Shown here: piece after piece, positions 1 to 13,718 of the stretch | Layout: every line of letters starts with the position of its first letter | How positions within the stretch are numbered: the stretch's first letter is position 1 | NCBI RefSeq assembly: GCF_000165425.1 | Contig: NW_001799462.1 | Location: 149,633 to 213,632 of the forward strand | DNA length: 64,000 nt | Source of the DNA: Paramecium tetraurelia | Taxonomy: Eukaryota > Ciliophora > Oligohymenophorea > Peniculida > Parameciidae | Direction: 5' to 3' | The notes under the pieces: model-generated | Told to the model about the DNA's origin: nothing | Seen by the model: only the letters and a program-made list of their open reading frames with translations | Databases searched by the model: none | Position numbers and translations under genes: made by a program

Positions 1-3000
1 ATTATCTTCATTTTTAGCTTTATCATTATCATCAGAATTAACTTTACCATTATCATCAGAATCAGCTTTATCATTATTATCATTTTAATTCTCATTATCT
101 TTATTTTCTTAAGCCTTATTTGATATTTCTTCAGTAACTAAAGGTTTGCAATTCTACTCGTCTTTATTCAACTCAAAGTCATCCAAATGTTCAAAACAAT
201 ATTAAGGTATTTAAGAAAAATCAATTTTTTTAAATAGTAATTTAAAGTTAAATTAAGGCCATTTTTCTTAAAATTCCTAAAATCGTAAGGTTTCTTTTTC
301 CATCACTCTTTCATATTTTAATTATTTTAAAACGGGTATAAAATCAGTTATTAAGATTTCATCCAATTCAAATCTATCAGTATTATATTACAAAGGTAAA
401 ACATAATGTTCATTTATAAATGAAATTGGAACATTATCAAAAGAAATCTCAATTTCCTTCGCAAAGATACCCCATTTAGGTAGTTTAGAGAAGAAAAATC
501 TAACAAGTTCTTCAATCTATTGAATCCAAATAATTCCTAAAATTATAATTTATCCTGTTTGTTAAGAATTAAGTAATTTTTCGAATTTAGCTTTGTTACC
601 TATAGTAATTTCTTTCTTCAACAAACCTAATATATAATCTAAACCATCATTTGATATTTTAGTCTGTTACTTTTCAAAATACTATTCTATAAATTTTTAG
701 CATTTTAGGAGCAATTCAATATTAATATTTTAAATTCCATCCTTTAAAATCGGAAACGAAAAATTATTTAAAAATAAACTCATCATGAATAAGTAATTTT
801 ATTATAAAGTTTCTATTCCACGAAAATTCTATACTTCGCTTGATTGTAATTCCAAGTGATTTACAATGAATTTTTGAAGAGTCTACGTTTATTTCAATTT
901 AACAGATAGCAATAAACTAATCTCTAAATTAAAATCAGATGGCTTTAATAATTTAATAAACTCCTCTGGAAAATTCAGCATAGATTTATAAAATATAGGA
1001 TTCTATATCAAATAGTATTATTAGCACTTTCTCACAATTTAATCTAAATTAGCCTTCAGATCTGTCAAAGGCAAACTATTTAAATAATATTCAAGTAGTT
1101 TTGGATGTCCTTTGGAAGTGTCTATTGCTTGTAGAATGTCTTAAGGTTAGCTTTGAAATAAAGAAAAAAATCTAAAATTATTCTTCAAGTATTTAAGAAT
1201 CATTTGATTAAACCCAAATAACTTGTATATGCAAGCATGCTCAATATCAAGGAAATTATCTAATTAGACTGTTCTTTTCACTTTATTCTTATCTTAACTC
1301 CAAACACCAATAATTTAAACTTTTTTTACTGCTTTTTTCAATTTATCTAGTATACCATCCTTTTTCTTCAATACTTAAACTTATTTATCTTATTATTTTT
1401 TATATTCAACATTTTTAACTTCATCTTTTTTAACTTCATCTTCTACCTCTTCATCTTCTATATCATCAACTTTAATATCTTCAAGTTCTATATCTTTATC
1501 TATTATTTATTGTTCAATCTATTTATCTTTAATTTTTTTCTTCAAATAGCTTCTTTTCTAATTTTTTTACGGTCTCAATTCTTATCTATATGTTGGTATT
1601 AAAAGTATTTATAAGTTATTTAGGTAGTATTTAGCAAATAAATTAAGTTTTTGATCTCCTTGTTTTTAATTAAACAACATTGGAGCTAAATTTAAATCTA
1701 ATGTGGTAACTAATTATTTTATTTCATTTGCCTTTATTATTCCATCTAAAAAATCAAATATAAAGTAGGACTTTTAGCAAATTCCTAATTAGTAAATCAT
1801 CAATTAGGATTATTTTACTTTCATTTACAAATGCTATTGTACAATCTATTAGAGATTTTTGCTATTTATCAATTTCTATAGGTATTACACAATTATAATA
1901 TCAAAAACTTGATACTATTTTTTCTATACTATTGAAAGTAAAATAGATTCATCTTAACACAACATTATTTTATCAATGTCTTTGATATAATTGTAAATAT
2001 ACTTTTCAAAAAAGGTGATGATATTTTTCTCATTTTAAAATCTCAAAATGATATGAAGAAGCTGATAGTCTAAACATAATTATTTAGGATTATAACTTAT
2101 ATCCAAGACTTTTGTTATTGTCATAAAGTGATTACTAATTAAAGCAGCCATTAAATTTGCATCAGAGTACTTTATTAAATTTATATGATCTATACGACCT
2201 TTGCTTAATAGAACTTAATTAGGCGTCATTTTATCTAACGATAATGCATCTATATTCATTATGCTTTTAATAATATTATATCTATTGATGAAATGTTTAT
2301 TTTGTGAAAAATTGTAGTAAGCTTTTGGTAATAAATTTACTTAACGTTAAGCATAGTAATATGTAGTATTATTAAATTTAGTTAGATTGTAATTTTAGAG
2401 TCCCAAATTTAAACACTCAACCAATTTTTAATTTGTAAATTGGTATTTAAATATATATTCAGCTAATTTTTCATAAATTTCTAAATTAATGTTCTTTTTT
2501 TTGAGAATCTATTAGATATATTCGATCATAATCTCCTAAATCATATTTAAAGAAAATTATTTTGGTTTTCTAAAATCAAAAATAATTTCAATGCTCTTAG
2601 AATTTGCATTAAATAATGAAATATATCTCTCATAACGATTTTTAACATATTGATTAATAGACTTAGTTCTCATAAAGAGTTGACAGAAGTACTTAACTAA
2701 TTCATTCTTTAGTTTGATCTATTTTGGATTAGGGTCTATGATGGAACTGTAAAGTTCATCATATGCTTCTAATTCTGCAGTTTTTTCTTTTGAAGTAGAC
2801 ATCAATTATTTAAGGATTTCGAACGTCTCCAAATAGTTAATATTTTGTGAATGAAAGTTAAAAGAACATTTCTGTTCAGAAAGAGAGAGTATGCAATGTT
2901 ATTAGAATGTCCTTTTAAATTTTCTCATAAACAATAACTGTACTTACAACTATTAATTGTTCAAATGCTCTGGAAATCTGTTAACTTCAACTTCGAATTC

Positions 3001-6000
3001 ATTTTCTATACACATTTTTTTTGCTAATACATAATAGAAGTAAGATTATTAAATTTCCTTTTAAATATTTGGTTATTAAATTAAAAATTTAAGTTATTCT
3101 ACATATCCAAATAAGATAAACATTTAAATATGCTTTGAAATAGTTTGACTGCTCAATTATATCGTATTATAGAACAATTAATATTGTAAGACACTAAAAA
3201 CCAAATAATACTTCTTGAATAAGGCAATATGGTAGTTTTTGACATTATGACTCAAATGTACGTAAGTATAGACATATGTAGTTGACAATCTATTTTCATA
3301 ATAATAATTAATTAGATGGTTTAATAATTCTATGTTTTAATTGTTTAATGCATAATAATAAACTTAAAGGAACTAATAATTTTAGATTTTAAGTTTATTC
3401 AAATACTAAATGCATATTTCGTTAGAAATAAGAGACAATTAATATAACAGATTTACACTGAATATTTTTGAATATTAGAGTTCCTCTTTTGTTAAATATC
3501 GACACAAAATTTCAGCAATGTTTTTATTTTTATTAATTGATTTTGTAAAAGTAAGAGTAAATATTCCTGCTATTTTTTCAACTCCAAACTCCTTTCTTTT
3601 CAATTCGATCATATCCTCAATTAATATTTCTATTACCTTCTCATCATGAATTAGATCTAAATTGATTTAAAAGCTTAATCTCTCATAAATTTAAATTCTT
3701 AAATTTTTACCAATCATATTTAAGGATTCATAATCAAGATAATTGATTACTGAAACAAAATAAGGAGTTACCTTTCTTTTAGATTTTGCAATTTTTTTTT
3801 CATTGACATTTTCAAAAATGAAAATTGGACATACTTAATTTGAATACTTAAAATTATATTTCATAAGTTATTGGACTTGATGATTAAAATTAAATTTATT
3901 CACTTCCTATATTTCAGATGGAGTATAATCAAATAATTTAGTAGTAGAGAAATGATTTAAACTCAAAATTTAAATAATGGAATAAGCGTCTAAATTAAAG
4001 TAATCCATAAAAAGTTATATGTTTTTTTTTGCTGAATTTTATAACATTTGGTGTAATTAAATTTAAGAAATTACTTCCTTTGTCTTTTGAACTTCCTAAG
4101 TTTATAGAAACCTAGTTAAATCTGCATTAAATTAATCATCTATAGCCAATGCTATAACAAAAGGCAGTCTATTAATTTATTAATAGCATATCAGTTGGGA
4201 TTTAATTGATAGATCATGGAATAAATATTACTTTTTGGGGAATTTCATAACCTAAAATTGAATGCCACTCATCTACCAATCAAACAATAAACTCAATTAG
4301 TTAATATTAGGTTAAGTAATATAAATTGGATATATGCGTTGAGTTGAAATAAATTTAAGCAGCGCTTTGTTAGGAACACTATCTTGGGTCAACCACCAGA
4401 TTTTAGGTATGAATAGCTCAGGATTCAAAATAATAATTCGATTTATCAAAGGTATAGTAATTTCTGACTGTAAAAGAGCTTATAAGAACTAGAATGTTAT
4501 TTATTAATTTACTCCACCTTGATTTTTGTCATTTGATTATTAAATTGTGTTTTAAATATATTTTGGTTTGAAATGCTGTATAAAAAGGTAAAACTCACCA
4601 ATTTGTAATTAGTTTTAGTGTTTTTCTATCCCCAATTTCCAAGAATAAAGTTTAATAGTATAATTTGAAGCCATCTTCTTAATGGTTTCATTAAATTCTA
4701 TAGATCTTGGAAAGCTATCACAAAAATTTCTTAATTCGACTTCTTACTTAGTTACATTTCTTAATAACAGTTCTTAAAATACGAATTCCTTCATTACATC
4801 AAAAGAAGGATTCTACAAATTATTATAAATGCAAATTTGCAAAACTTCTTTTACGAAAACTGCATCGAAAAGTTACTTTATCAATTAATACAATGTTGTA
4901 GTAAGTCCTTCCTACTTTGATTTGCTATTACCATAAATTTTTGCCCACAACATCTTTGGATCTCTTCTAAACTATTCCAAAATTATTTAATCAATTTCTT
5001 TTTGAAGTAAACTTGATTCATCTTTAATATCCTATTTTAAGTAAATTAGCTTAGCTAATAGTTATGCATCCAATGAATAATCTTCTGGCAATTAAATTTT
5101 GAATTTATCTAACTCTTTTTTCTATGCTTACAAATAATTAATAAACTTGAACGTTTTCAATTATTATAAAATGAAATCATCATTCTACGTCTATAGAATA
5201 ATTTATAGGAATGAATGATGAGCTGTTCCTAGATCATGGGGAAAATGAGATGTAAAAGTAAAAAACTCATTTAAGTGGGAGAATTGAATTGAAAATTTTT
5301 GTTTTATTACTGCTTTCATTAATTGAATGTAATGTAAGTAATAAAGGTGATATTATTCTTACAATTCTTAGCTTAATTCGATGTTTAATTCATTTTAAAC
5401 TTAGCAAAAGGGTTACTTCTTCATTCTTTTAAGTTCTTTAATGGGTTTCCTTTATTTTATTTTCCTGAATTTCAATTATTCTCCTAAAATCTGTGCTAAT
5501 GTATCAAGTCTATAGAAATCAAAGTCTTTTCTCAAAGATTCGCTTAAAAAATTAAGAATAGTCTAATCAACTATTTTGTGACTGTTTATATAAAAGACAA
5601 GAGGTATTTAATCCTAATAGGGTTGTAATAATAAATTTTTGAAATCTTTACTTTTTTTTATTAAATTCAATATTTCTTAACAGGTTTTATCTATCTTTGT
5701 TGGCAAGTTTTTATTTAGACAAAAGCAATGCAATAGGTTTAGTCCTTAAGGAGTAGAGTACTCAATTCCCTTAGCAAGTTATTGTGGAAATTATTAAATA
5801 TAATCAAGAATAATTTAAACAGGGGCTCGTTAAAAAAAAATCATAAAGGGAGTCAACTTAGCATTATTGGGATTTTAGATTAGACTATTTGAATATTGAA
5901 CAAAGATATCCCACTTTTTATTTTAAGCCACTTAATGGAAAATGTTGAATTAAAGTTCTCCAAGAGTTGAATGCATTTTTAATTATTCTTAAAAATGCCC

Positions 6001-6914
6001 TTTTTTAATTTTTTTTGATATGATAAGATTTTTTAATTTAAATTCTGCTGATGCTTGTAAATATTCTTCATATTTTTTTTCAAATGTCTTGACTCCCTTA
6101 ATTACTTAACATAGAATCTTAAAAAACTTCAAATGCCATTTATTTTATTGATCAATATATGAAAATATATTTGTGAAATTTTAAATGATTTTTATTTTTC
6201 TTTGTTCTTAAGAGGAAGTCAATATGACCTCAATACACTTGGTTTTTTGAGTAGCTTTCAAAAACTCTATGGCTTTTTCAACTTTGATTTGAGTGTTCAA
6301 ATACTTCAACTTGAGGAATAATGGAATAGCTATTTATTGTAAATGAGCTTCCAACAAGTTGAAATCTAATAATAATTAGGTAATGATATCGTAATTATCG
6401 ACTTTATTTAGTATTAGTTCGATTATAGATTTGCCTTCATTAGTATTAACAAATAAAATGTCAAGAGGAGCCATTTATAATTGCTCATTTTTAATCTAAA
6501 AATGCATGTATAAATTACCAATAAAAATTTCAAAGTGATGGTCTTCTATTAAATATGAAGCATTATTTCGTCTAACTCTTTTTAATGTGATTACCAAAAT
6601 TGATTGATTCTCAGATAGTATTGTTTAAATGTTTCAATTTTCTTCTTTAGTTGATTATCTTTATTAATATTGAGTATTTAGGTTGCTTTTTTCAAATGCG
6701 ATTTTTTTGACCTGTTAAGGAATATGTTATTAGGATTAGACCCCTAAAATTTTGAATGCGATTAATCAACAGCTGGTATTCTGTCTGTTGAGATTTCTTG
6801 CTAAACATTAATCTATTGCTTAAATAGTTTTCATACATTGGGATTCCAAATAGTAATATAGGCTTACTGTCTATCCAATTTTATGGTTTTATTTTTTTAG
6901 TTAATACAACCCAT
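1..6914 (-). CDS. Giant protein with MGC N-terminus (3' part outside window)
   Basis: One continuous frame under the ciliate code runs from an ATG at 6914 to the left edge, about 2,280 residues so far, with no TGA. It begins MGCINQKNK, a good N-myristoylation/palmitoylation type start. Two introns restore the frame: about 24 nt at the NPN/INV junction near 6820, and 23 nt (gtaattta...ttttag) near 6500. The N-terminal 100 residues are basic and polar. The bulk is leucine- and lysine-rich helical sequence with weakly ankyrin-like stretches such as GLNLLHCFCLNKNL near 5720. Around 1400-1520 there is a highly charged E/D/K segment, and the visible C-terminal end (1-115) is an N/D/E/K low-complexity tract. 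I do not recognise the family. A cytoplasmic, membrane-tethered scaffold is only an inference from the N-terminus and the helical content. No transmembrane segment was obvious. Confidence 0.7.
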
Positions 6915-7484
6915 TTATTTTGAAAAATAATTAAAAAATAGTTTTAAATAAAATTAAATTAGTTAGATATCACTGTGTCATATCAAAAATGAAACCTTCT
7001 TATAAAAACTATTTTGATACAATTTATATTTATTTTAGAAGATGGTTGACCAAAAATTGACTAGATTAGTATCAATATCATAAGCATCATGATAGGAAAA
7101 ATGCATCTTTTAAAAAAGGATTTTTAAATTAAACAAAACAATATATTTAATTTTCCAACTATATTAACATTAAACTCTCTTCTGGAATAGTTTTGAATAT
7201 ATACTAGTATCAATTCTAAGATGGGCACCTCAAATACATAAACAGTCTAAATCTATTGATACTGTATATAATTGTTAAAATAAATTATTAAGATTATCGT
7301 TGTTCTGGTGATGATTACCTCCATTTTGATGTCTCCGAATTCAAAGTAGAATGAATTTTGAGTCATATATGTGATAAGACTCAATTTATTTGATCTATTG
7401 CTTAAGGGTGATGAAGGACGGCCTTTTTATTTTTTTTTTAAATCTAAATTGTCATTCTTTAATTAATATATTATACTACGAATA
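6915..7484. other. Intergenic, divergent promoters
   Basis: About 570 bases lie between the divergent starts of the giant MGC protein and IFT144. The stretch is AT-rich, with no frame or RNA fold I can support. It presumably holds both promoters, but no named motif is visible. Confidence 0.5.
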
Positions 7485-10400
7485 ATGTCGAAGAAGTCTT
7501 AAATATTTGAATACAAGGATGACATCAACGGGAGAGTGCCAGTGATATTTCAATGGAGTTTTGACTTCAATTTCTTGGTTTGTGGAGGTGATAAATCTGT
7601 AATTTATGTGCTTGATAAGTAAATATCATAATCAAATTAGACGAGGGAAACGTTTAAAGGATATTCAATTGCCGACAAATAATAAACTATTGTAATTGGA
7701 ATGGGATAAAGATGGTGAATATGTGTGCATTGTACAGGTATGGAAGAATGAAAATTTAAAAAGGATGGTCTCAATCATGTAAATTTATGGGCTCCATTCA
7801 CTAATAATTCGCAAGTGATTCAAGTAGAATTAGATAATCCAAAAGCAAAAGTTTCATATGCTAAGTGGTCTAAAAGTCATGGGATATTGGCAATAGGATC
7901 AGATAAGGGTGGTTTGTTGTTCTATACAAAGAAGCAGGCGAAGAAATTACCGACGATGGGAAAGCATAGCAAGAAGATCATTAGTGGGGATTGGAACAAT
8001 GAGGGATATTTAAGTATGCATTCTCAAAAGTATCAATCTAGTAACGAGTGGAGAAGATAAATTCTTAACAGTTTCAAATTACAATTCAGAAACTATGTTT
8101 GAATCTATTCCTGTGAAGGCTGAAGCCAAAAATGTAGTTTGGTCAAGATCCAAGACAGATTCAAGGGAGTAGAATTAAAGAACAGTCACGGCCATCATTC
8201 AATAAAAAACAATTATAATGTTTGAATTGGGCAAGAATCATAAAATGCCTGATGAATTAATGTTTGAAAATAAATATGGGAAAATAGTGGATTACACAAT
8301 CTTTGGTGATGGATATTTGGTCATTGGATTTAGTGAAGGATACGTAGCCCATATTTCTACACACAGAAAAGAAATTAGTAATTCTTATTTCTATTTCATT
8401 AGAGGATGAAGTACAAAGTGAAAAATTGTTGAAGTCAGTGGATGCCATGTGCACAAATGATAGTCTCTATAAATTGGCAGTAGCAGGAGATGGATGTATC
8501 AAAATGGTGAATCTACAAAGTTGGTAAGAAATACCAACTGAGAAAATTGAATTACCCAATGATTGTGGTCGTGTATCTAAAATGTATGAATTCTATTGTA
8601 ATATTTAGGGTTTGGAGTTAAAATGGATAAATCTTGGTTGTGTCCACTGAAAAAGGTTGTTTGTTTGGATTTTAAACATCAATCCCCACTTTGACTGCCT
8701 CATATGCATCTATGATTGCATTGTAATAGTCATTCACTGAAATCTCTATCTATTCTACTCAGGAGTAATCCCTGAATGAAATTTCCACGGTCACTTTAGA
8801 GAATGAACCCAATTAGATTTCGATGAGTATGTAATATTTTGCAGCTGGACTCAACAATGTGGTTTTTTATTATAAGTATTTGGAATTGAAAAACAAAAAA
8901 GCATTCAAACCTGCTATCCAAGCTATCAAGATGGATTATTTAGGATATGTGAATCAGATCATTTTGAATGATGAATCTGCTGCCATCTTAAGTAATAATG
9001 TTTGCACTTTTCATAAAATCGAGTAGACAGGCGAATATGTTAAATAGTAATCTATTACATTTAAATAGATAATTCCCTGATAATGATTAGGAAAAACCAA
9101 TTTTGCACATCGGACTAACCAAAAATTTCCTATTCTTGTTAGATTCCTAATCTAAAATTAGAGTCTACAATGTGTTTGAAAAACAATTCATCATTGAATT
9201 CAAAAACGATTACAGTTTGACCAAAATCTTCCCCAACATTAGTGGAACAAGATCCATTTGTATTAACAATAAAGGTTAAGGTTTTTTATTTGAAGCATCC
9301 CTTGAATTATTGACTAAGATATCTGAATTCCCAGAAAAAACAGAAAGGATTATCTGGGATTAAAAAGATCCCAATTTGTTTGTGACCTAAGTGGCCAATG
9401 ATCTTACAACTTACATAGTTAATAAAAATAATCTATAATAAGAAATGGTGCATCCAGTATTGGAATATTTGTCAATGGAAGATTTGTAAAAATCATCCCC
9501 TCCAAACCCCTCTGTTACAGAAATAGAGAAAGGAGTTTAAGCCTTAAGTTTAACAAATGGAACCTTAAAATGTTTCACCATGTCAAGGAATGTCATGGGG
9601 TAACCACTAATTAGTCATTCTTACTTGAAGTCATACAAGGGTGCTGATGACAACAATGAAGGTCATTTCAGATATTTCTTATAAAATCTTGCCTTGTTTA
9701 AATTTGCAAATGCACATAAGGCTGCTTTGAATTTGAAGAACCTAAAATTATTTGATACATTTGGTAGAAAGTGTTTGGAGAATCTAGAATTCGACGTAGC
9801 CTAGAAGGCATTCCAAGCTGCCAACAATATATCAATGGTTATGATGATATAAAGTTTCAAAAATGAGACCGAAAAGAATTTATTGTTTGCATACGTGGCT
9901 ATGATTCTAGGGCAACATGATTTGGCTCAAGATCTGTTCTTAAAATCATCTTATAGGCTGGGAGCTCTAGAATTGAGAAGTGATATCCAAGACTATGTGA
10001 ATGCCTTGTCATTGGCCAAGAAGATAGCACCTGAATAAGAGCCATTTATTTGCAAAAGACTTGCCATCTAAATAGAAACCTAGGGCAATAATCCAGAAGC
10101 AGTCAAAATGTATGAGATGGCTATGTTGAATGAAAAATTGCATGACTCAAAAACAGTTGAAACACATAATCAACAATGTGTGGCTGGTATTGCTCGTTGT
10201 TCAATCAAAATGGGTGATATTCTGAGAGGGTCTAGTCTGTCAAGATAAATTTCAGATCCATTGATTTTATAGGAAATTGCTTTGGTGTGTGAGAATATGA
10301 AATTTTAAGTTGAAGCTGCTGAACTATATGAATAAGCAGGTTGTATAGAGAAGGCAGCCACTATATACATCACTCAAAAGATGTTCAAGCAAGCTGCACC

Positions 10401-11882
10401 ATTAATGAATAAAGTGAAATCCCCTAAATTGTTGATATTGTATGCGAAGGCAAAGGAGAGTGAAGGAGCCTTCCAAGAGGCAGAAAATGTGTATGAAAAG
10501 GCTGAGGATTGGGAAAATGTAGTACGCTTAAACTTAAATTAATTAAACAACATTGAAAGGGCAAAGTTCATATTGCGAAATAAGTGTAAGACTGTAACTC
10601 TGGCTTCGATGGTGGCTTAATATTGTGAAAGGAGAGGGTCTAAAGCAGAAGCTGTTGAATTCTTGATATTGGCTGAGAAGAAAGAGTAAGCATTTGCTTT
10701 GGCTCAAAATTACAACGAGATGGACTCGTATGTTGAGCATATGAAGGCATTTTCACTTGAAGAACGTTTGCAGGTGGCCTAGTATTTTGAGGGCAAAAAT
10801 TAATTAGACAAGGCTGCATTTCATTTTGAGAAGGCACAAGATCCCATGAAAGCCTTGAGATTGTACTAGAAGGCAGGAGAGGAGTTCATTAACGATATGA
10901 TAGATTTGGTTGCACGAAATAAATAGGATAGTCTAATCCAACATTTATCCGATTACATCAATGGAGATACTGATGATATTCCCAAGGATCCCATTTTCTC
11001 ATTGAAACTATAGAAAGCTATAGGAAATTTATAGGCAGTGGGAAGGATTGCTATAACTATTGCAGCATCTGAGCAAGAATGTGGTAAATATAAGGAGGCT
11101 CATCAGTTTCTATATGAAACCTGTGATGATTTGAAATCAAGTGGCAATTAGATACCATTTGACTTATATCAAAAATTGATGACATTGCATTCATACACAT
11201 TAGTTAAAAAGATTACGAAATTAGAAGAACATGAAGATTTGGCAAAACTATTGGATAGAGTATGCAAAAGTATAAGTTAATTCCCTAATGGGGCTACCAA
11301 TATTTTGACAATGGCTGTAATCGAGGCTACAAAAGCTAATTTCAAGTAAGAACTAATATATGATATATCTTTAGATCAATGGCATATCAATGGGCTATTA
11401 CATTAATGAAACAAGAGTATAGATCATAAATAAATGAAAAATTTAAAACCAGAATAGAGAACATCGCAAGGAAACCAGTAAAGGAGGAAGTTCCAGACAA
11501 GAAAACACCATGTCCATTTTGTGGAGTAAATATATGAAAATGATTATTAGGAATTCGTTTCAGAATTTACCCTTGATTGTCCTAAATGCTCAAACAATAT
11601 TCCATTTTGTATTGCATCAGCAAAGTAATTTTGAACATCATAACCTATAGACATATTGTAGCAGAGCAATGTTGCTTCTGCCCGGAATGTAAGTTCCCAG
11701 CAAACATTCAATATTTCAAAAGAATCCTAGAGATTGAGCCAATTTGTCCACTCTGTCAAAAGTAAATACGTTCATAAGATCTAAAGGAAGTAAGCATTAT
11801 GGTTCGACCTTAATTTTAGGTTTCAAAGGAGGAAGTACTCAAGCTAAAGAGGAAGGCTGCAGTCGATGAAAAAAAATAATGA
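7485..11882 (+). CDS. IFT144: Intraflagellar transport protein IFT144 (WDR19)
   Basis: This is an IFT-A subunit that works in retrograde transport along cilia. Nine introns (7619-7640, 7738-7763, 8014-8041, 8378-8402, 8584-8608, 9047-9068, 11346-11374, 11526-11550, 11625-11650; 22-29 nt) give 1,389 residues, close to the usual length of about 1,340. The N-terminal WD40 part matches WDR19 repeat by repeat: LEWDKDGEYV, MGKHSKKIISGDWN, FGDGYLVIGFSEGYVAHIST, SQNGQILVVSTEKG. The middle is the helical TPR-like part (alanine-rich repeats, 9,680-11,340). The C-terminus has the family's paired zinc-binding CPFC...CPKC and CPEC...CPLC motifs. Each intron was placed where the frame breaks and the family alignment resumes. 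The stop TGA is 28 bases before the next gene on the same strand. No key motif is missing, so the gene looks intact. Confidence 0.95.
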
Positions 11883-11910
11883 AGATTATTATTATAAAGT
11901 TATTGAATTA

Positions 11911-13700
11911 ATGTCTGATAGTAAAACTTCTCCTCGAAATCATGGAAGATCGAAGACAAAGACAAGTATGAGAATCTTTTCAAGAAATAGGCGAAAATTT
12001 ATAAATACTGTTCAAGAAGTCATCAGTTGCAAATGAAAGATTAGTCGTTAATAAATTAGGCATGAAATTTGATCCTGTTTGTTGGAAGAAGAACCATGAA
12101 AAAGGGAGAATTCAATTTTTTTGCATTGTAAATCTCTGGCATTTAAAATAGGAATCGAATTGCAAAGCTGATAGAAGGTTGGCTTGTGCACATTGCATCA
12201 TTGAAGAACACCAGGAACATATCTCAAATAAGATAACTGTTGAACAATATTGTGATTCCTTTGAGAGCAATTTTAAGAGCTATCTCTTTTAAGTAACCTA
12301 AATAATTTTAAATAGATAGCAAAATTAGAGGAATATTACAAAAAATGCAAAATGCTGGATTTAATCAATTAAATAGATAAAGATATCAACACAGTTCTCG
12401 AAATTGTTAAACAATAATTAAGGGTTTTAAGGGATTTCTACGTTTAAGAAATCTAAATTCATGCAGAATAAAATAATTCTTCTCTGATCTCATTTTATAA
12501 TATGGAAAAACAGACGTTGTCTAAAATAAAGGACTATGCACAAAAGAATCTATTTGAGATGACTCCTCCTGAAATGGATCATAGTATGTTATTGTTAGGT
12601 CAAAATCATTTGGATAACATAACACTTAAAATATAGTAATTCGGTGATCAAAACTCAATTGTCTATAGCACTTTGAAATCCTAATGGAAACTAATATATG
12701 AATAATTAGAAGAATCTTTAATTGATGCTATAGCTTTGATTAGCTAGAATAATTTGGATTTTAATTAGCCAACTATTAAAGAAACTTCATAAGAACACAG
12801 TAAATCTACAAACTAATAATAATAATAAGATTTCTAGAAACTGAACTTATAAGATTTCAAGATCTAAAATAAATAGATGAATTAATAATACACATAAAAC
12901 TATCAATAATTACCTCCCTAACATTCCCAAGACTTCTAATAGATTAAAAAAGAAGTTAGCAAACATAGTGGCAATACTATACAATAATAATAATCGAACC
13001 CTCCAATTAATTAAACTAATAATCAATTATAATCTAATAGTCCTAAAGCTTCAAACGAAGTGCAAAGTTATAAATAGAATCATAGTATTAGTCAACATTA
13101 AGTGACTTCACCTTTGAAAAGTGGAGTTAATATAGCTACTTTTGGCAATTTAGGTAATGCCAATTAGAAATCCTTCAAAAAACATATGTCTCAACCTAAA
13201 ACTAATGAAGTTTATGCTCAATCAAAGACTGATTAGAACAACAATTCAAATGCTAAATCTAGTTCTCTTGTTAGATAAGCAAGTGCCAATGGAGTTAATT
13301 ACTATTACTAAAGTGATGGCAAACACCTTGAAGGCAGAAAGAATGGTTATCATATATAAACTCTTAATTCATCATCATAATAAAAATAATAATACTAGTT
13401 TGAAAGAAGACTGTCAGCCCCGAAAATATAAAATACTCATTTTAATTGCAATTACAACAATATGAAATGTATTCACAATGATATTGTTAAAACAAGTCCT
13501 GTTTTCAGTTGCTGCAATTGGGTATGTATATTTATGTATTAATTTTCTAGGCATTTCCATGTTACGAATGCCATGACATGATTTCAACGCATAAAGCACA
13601 CATAACAGTTCCTTCATAAAGATTCTGTTTGAATTGCTAAGAAATATTCTCTGTAAATTTATTGTCTACAGTAGATGTCAAATGTTATAAATGCTAATGA
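11911..13700 (+). CDS. B-box-like and CHY zinc-finger protein, Gln-rich linker
   Basis: Three introns (11966-11990, 12293-12315, 13522-13550) give 570 residues starting MSDSKTSPRNHGR. Residues about 40-90 hold a C/H cluster (CWKKNHEKG...C...CAHC...HQEH) like the small zinc motifs of B-box proteins. A coiled-coil-like helical stretch follows, then a long Gln/Asn/Ser-rich linker written largely with TAA and TAG (12,790-13,420). The last 75 residues match a CHY-type zinc finger: CIHNDIVKTSP, CCNWAFPCYECHD, HKAH, CLNC, CYKC. CHY fingers in other eukaryotes occur in ubiquitin ligases and mitochondrial import proteins; no RING is visible here, so function is open. The last intron splits the CC/W-AF core of the CHY finger, which supports the splice model. 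Only 28 bases separate it from IFT144 and 18 from the next gene. Confidence 0.75.
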
Positions 13701-13718
13701 TCTAATTTATTATTAATT

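Noticed and set aside
13157-13465. A 102-residue plus-strand frame
   Set aside because: Out-of-frame reading of the Gln-rich linker of the CHY zinc-finger gene.
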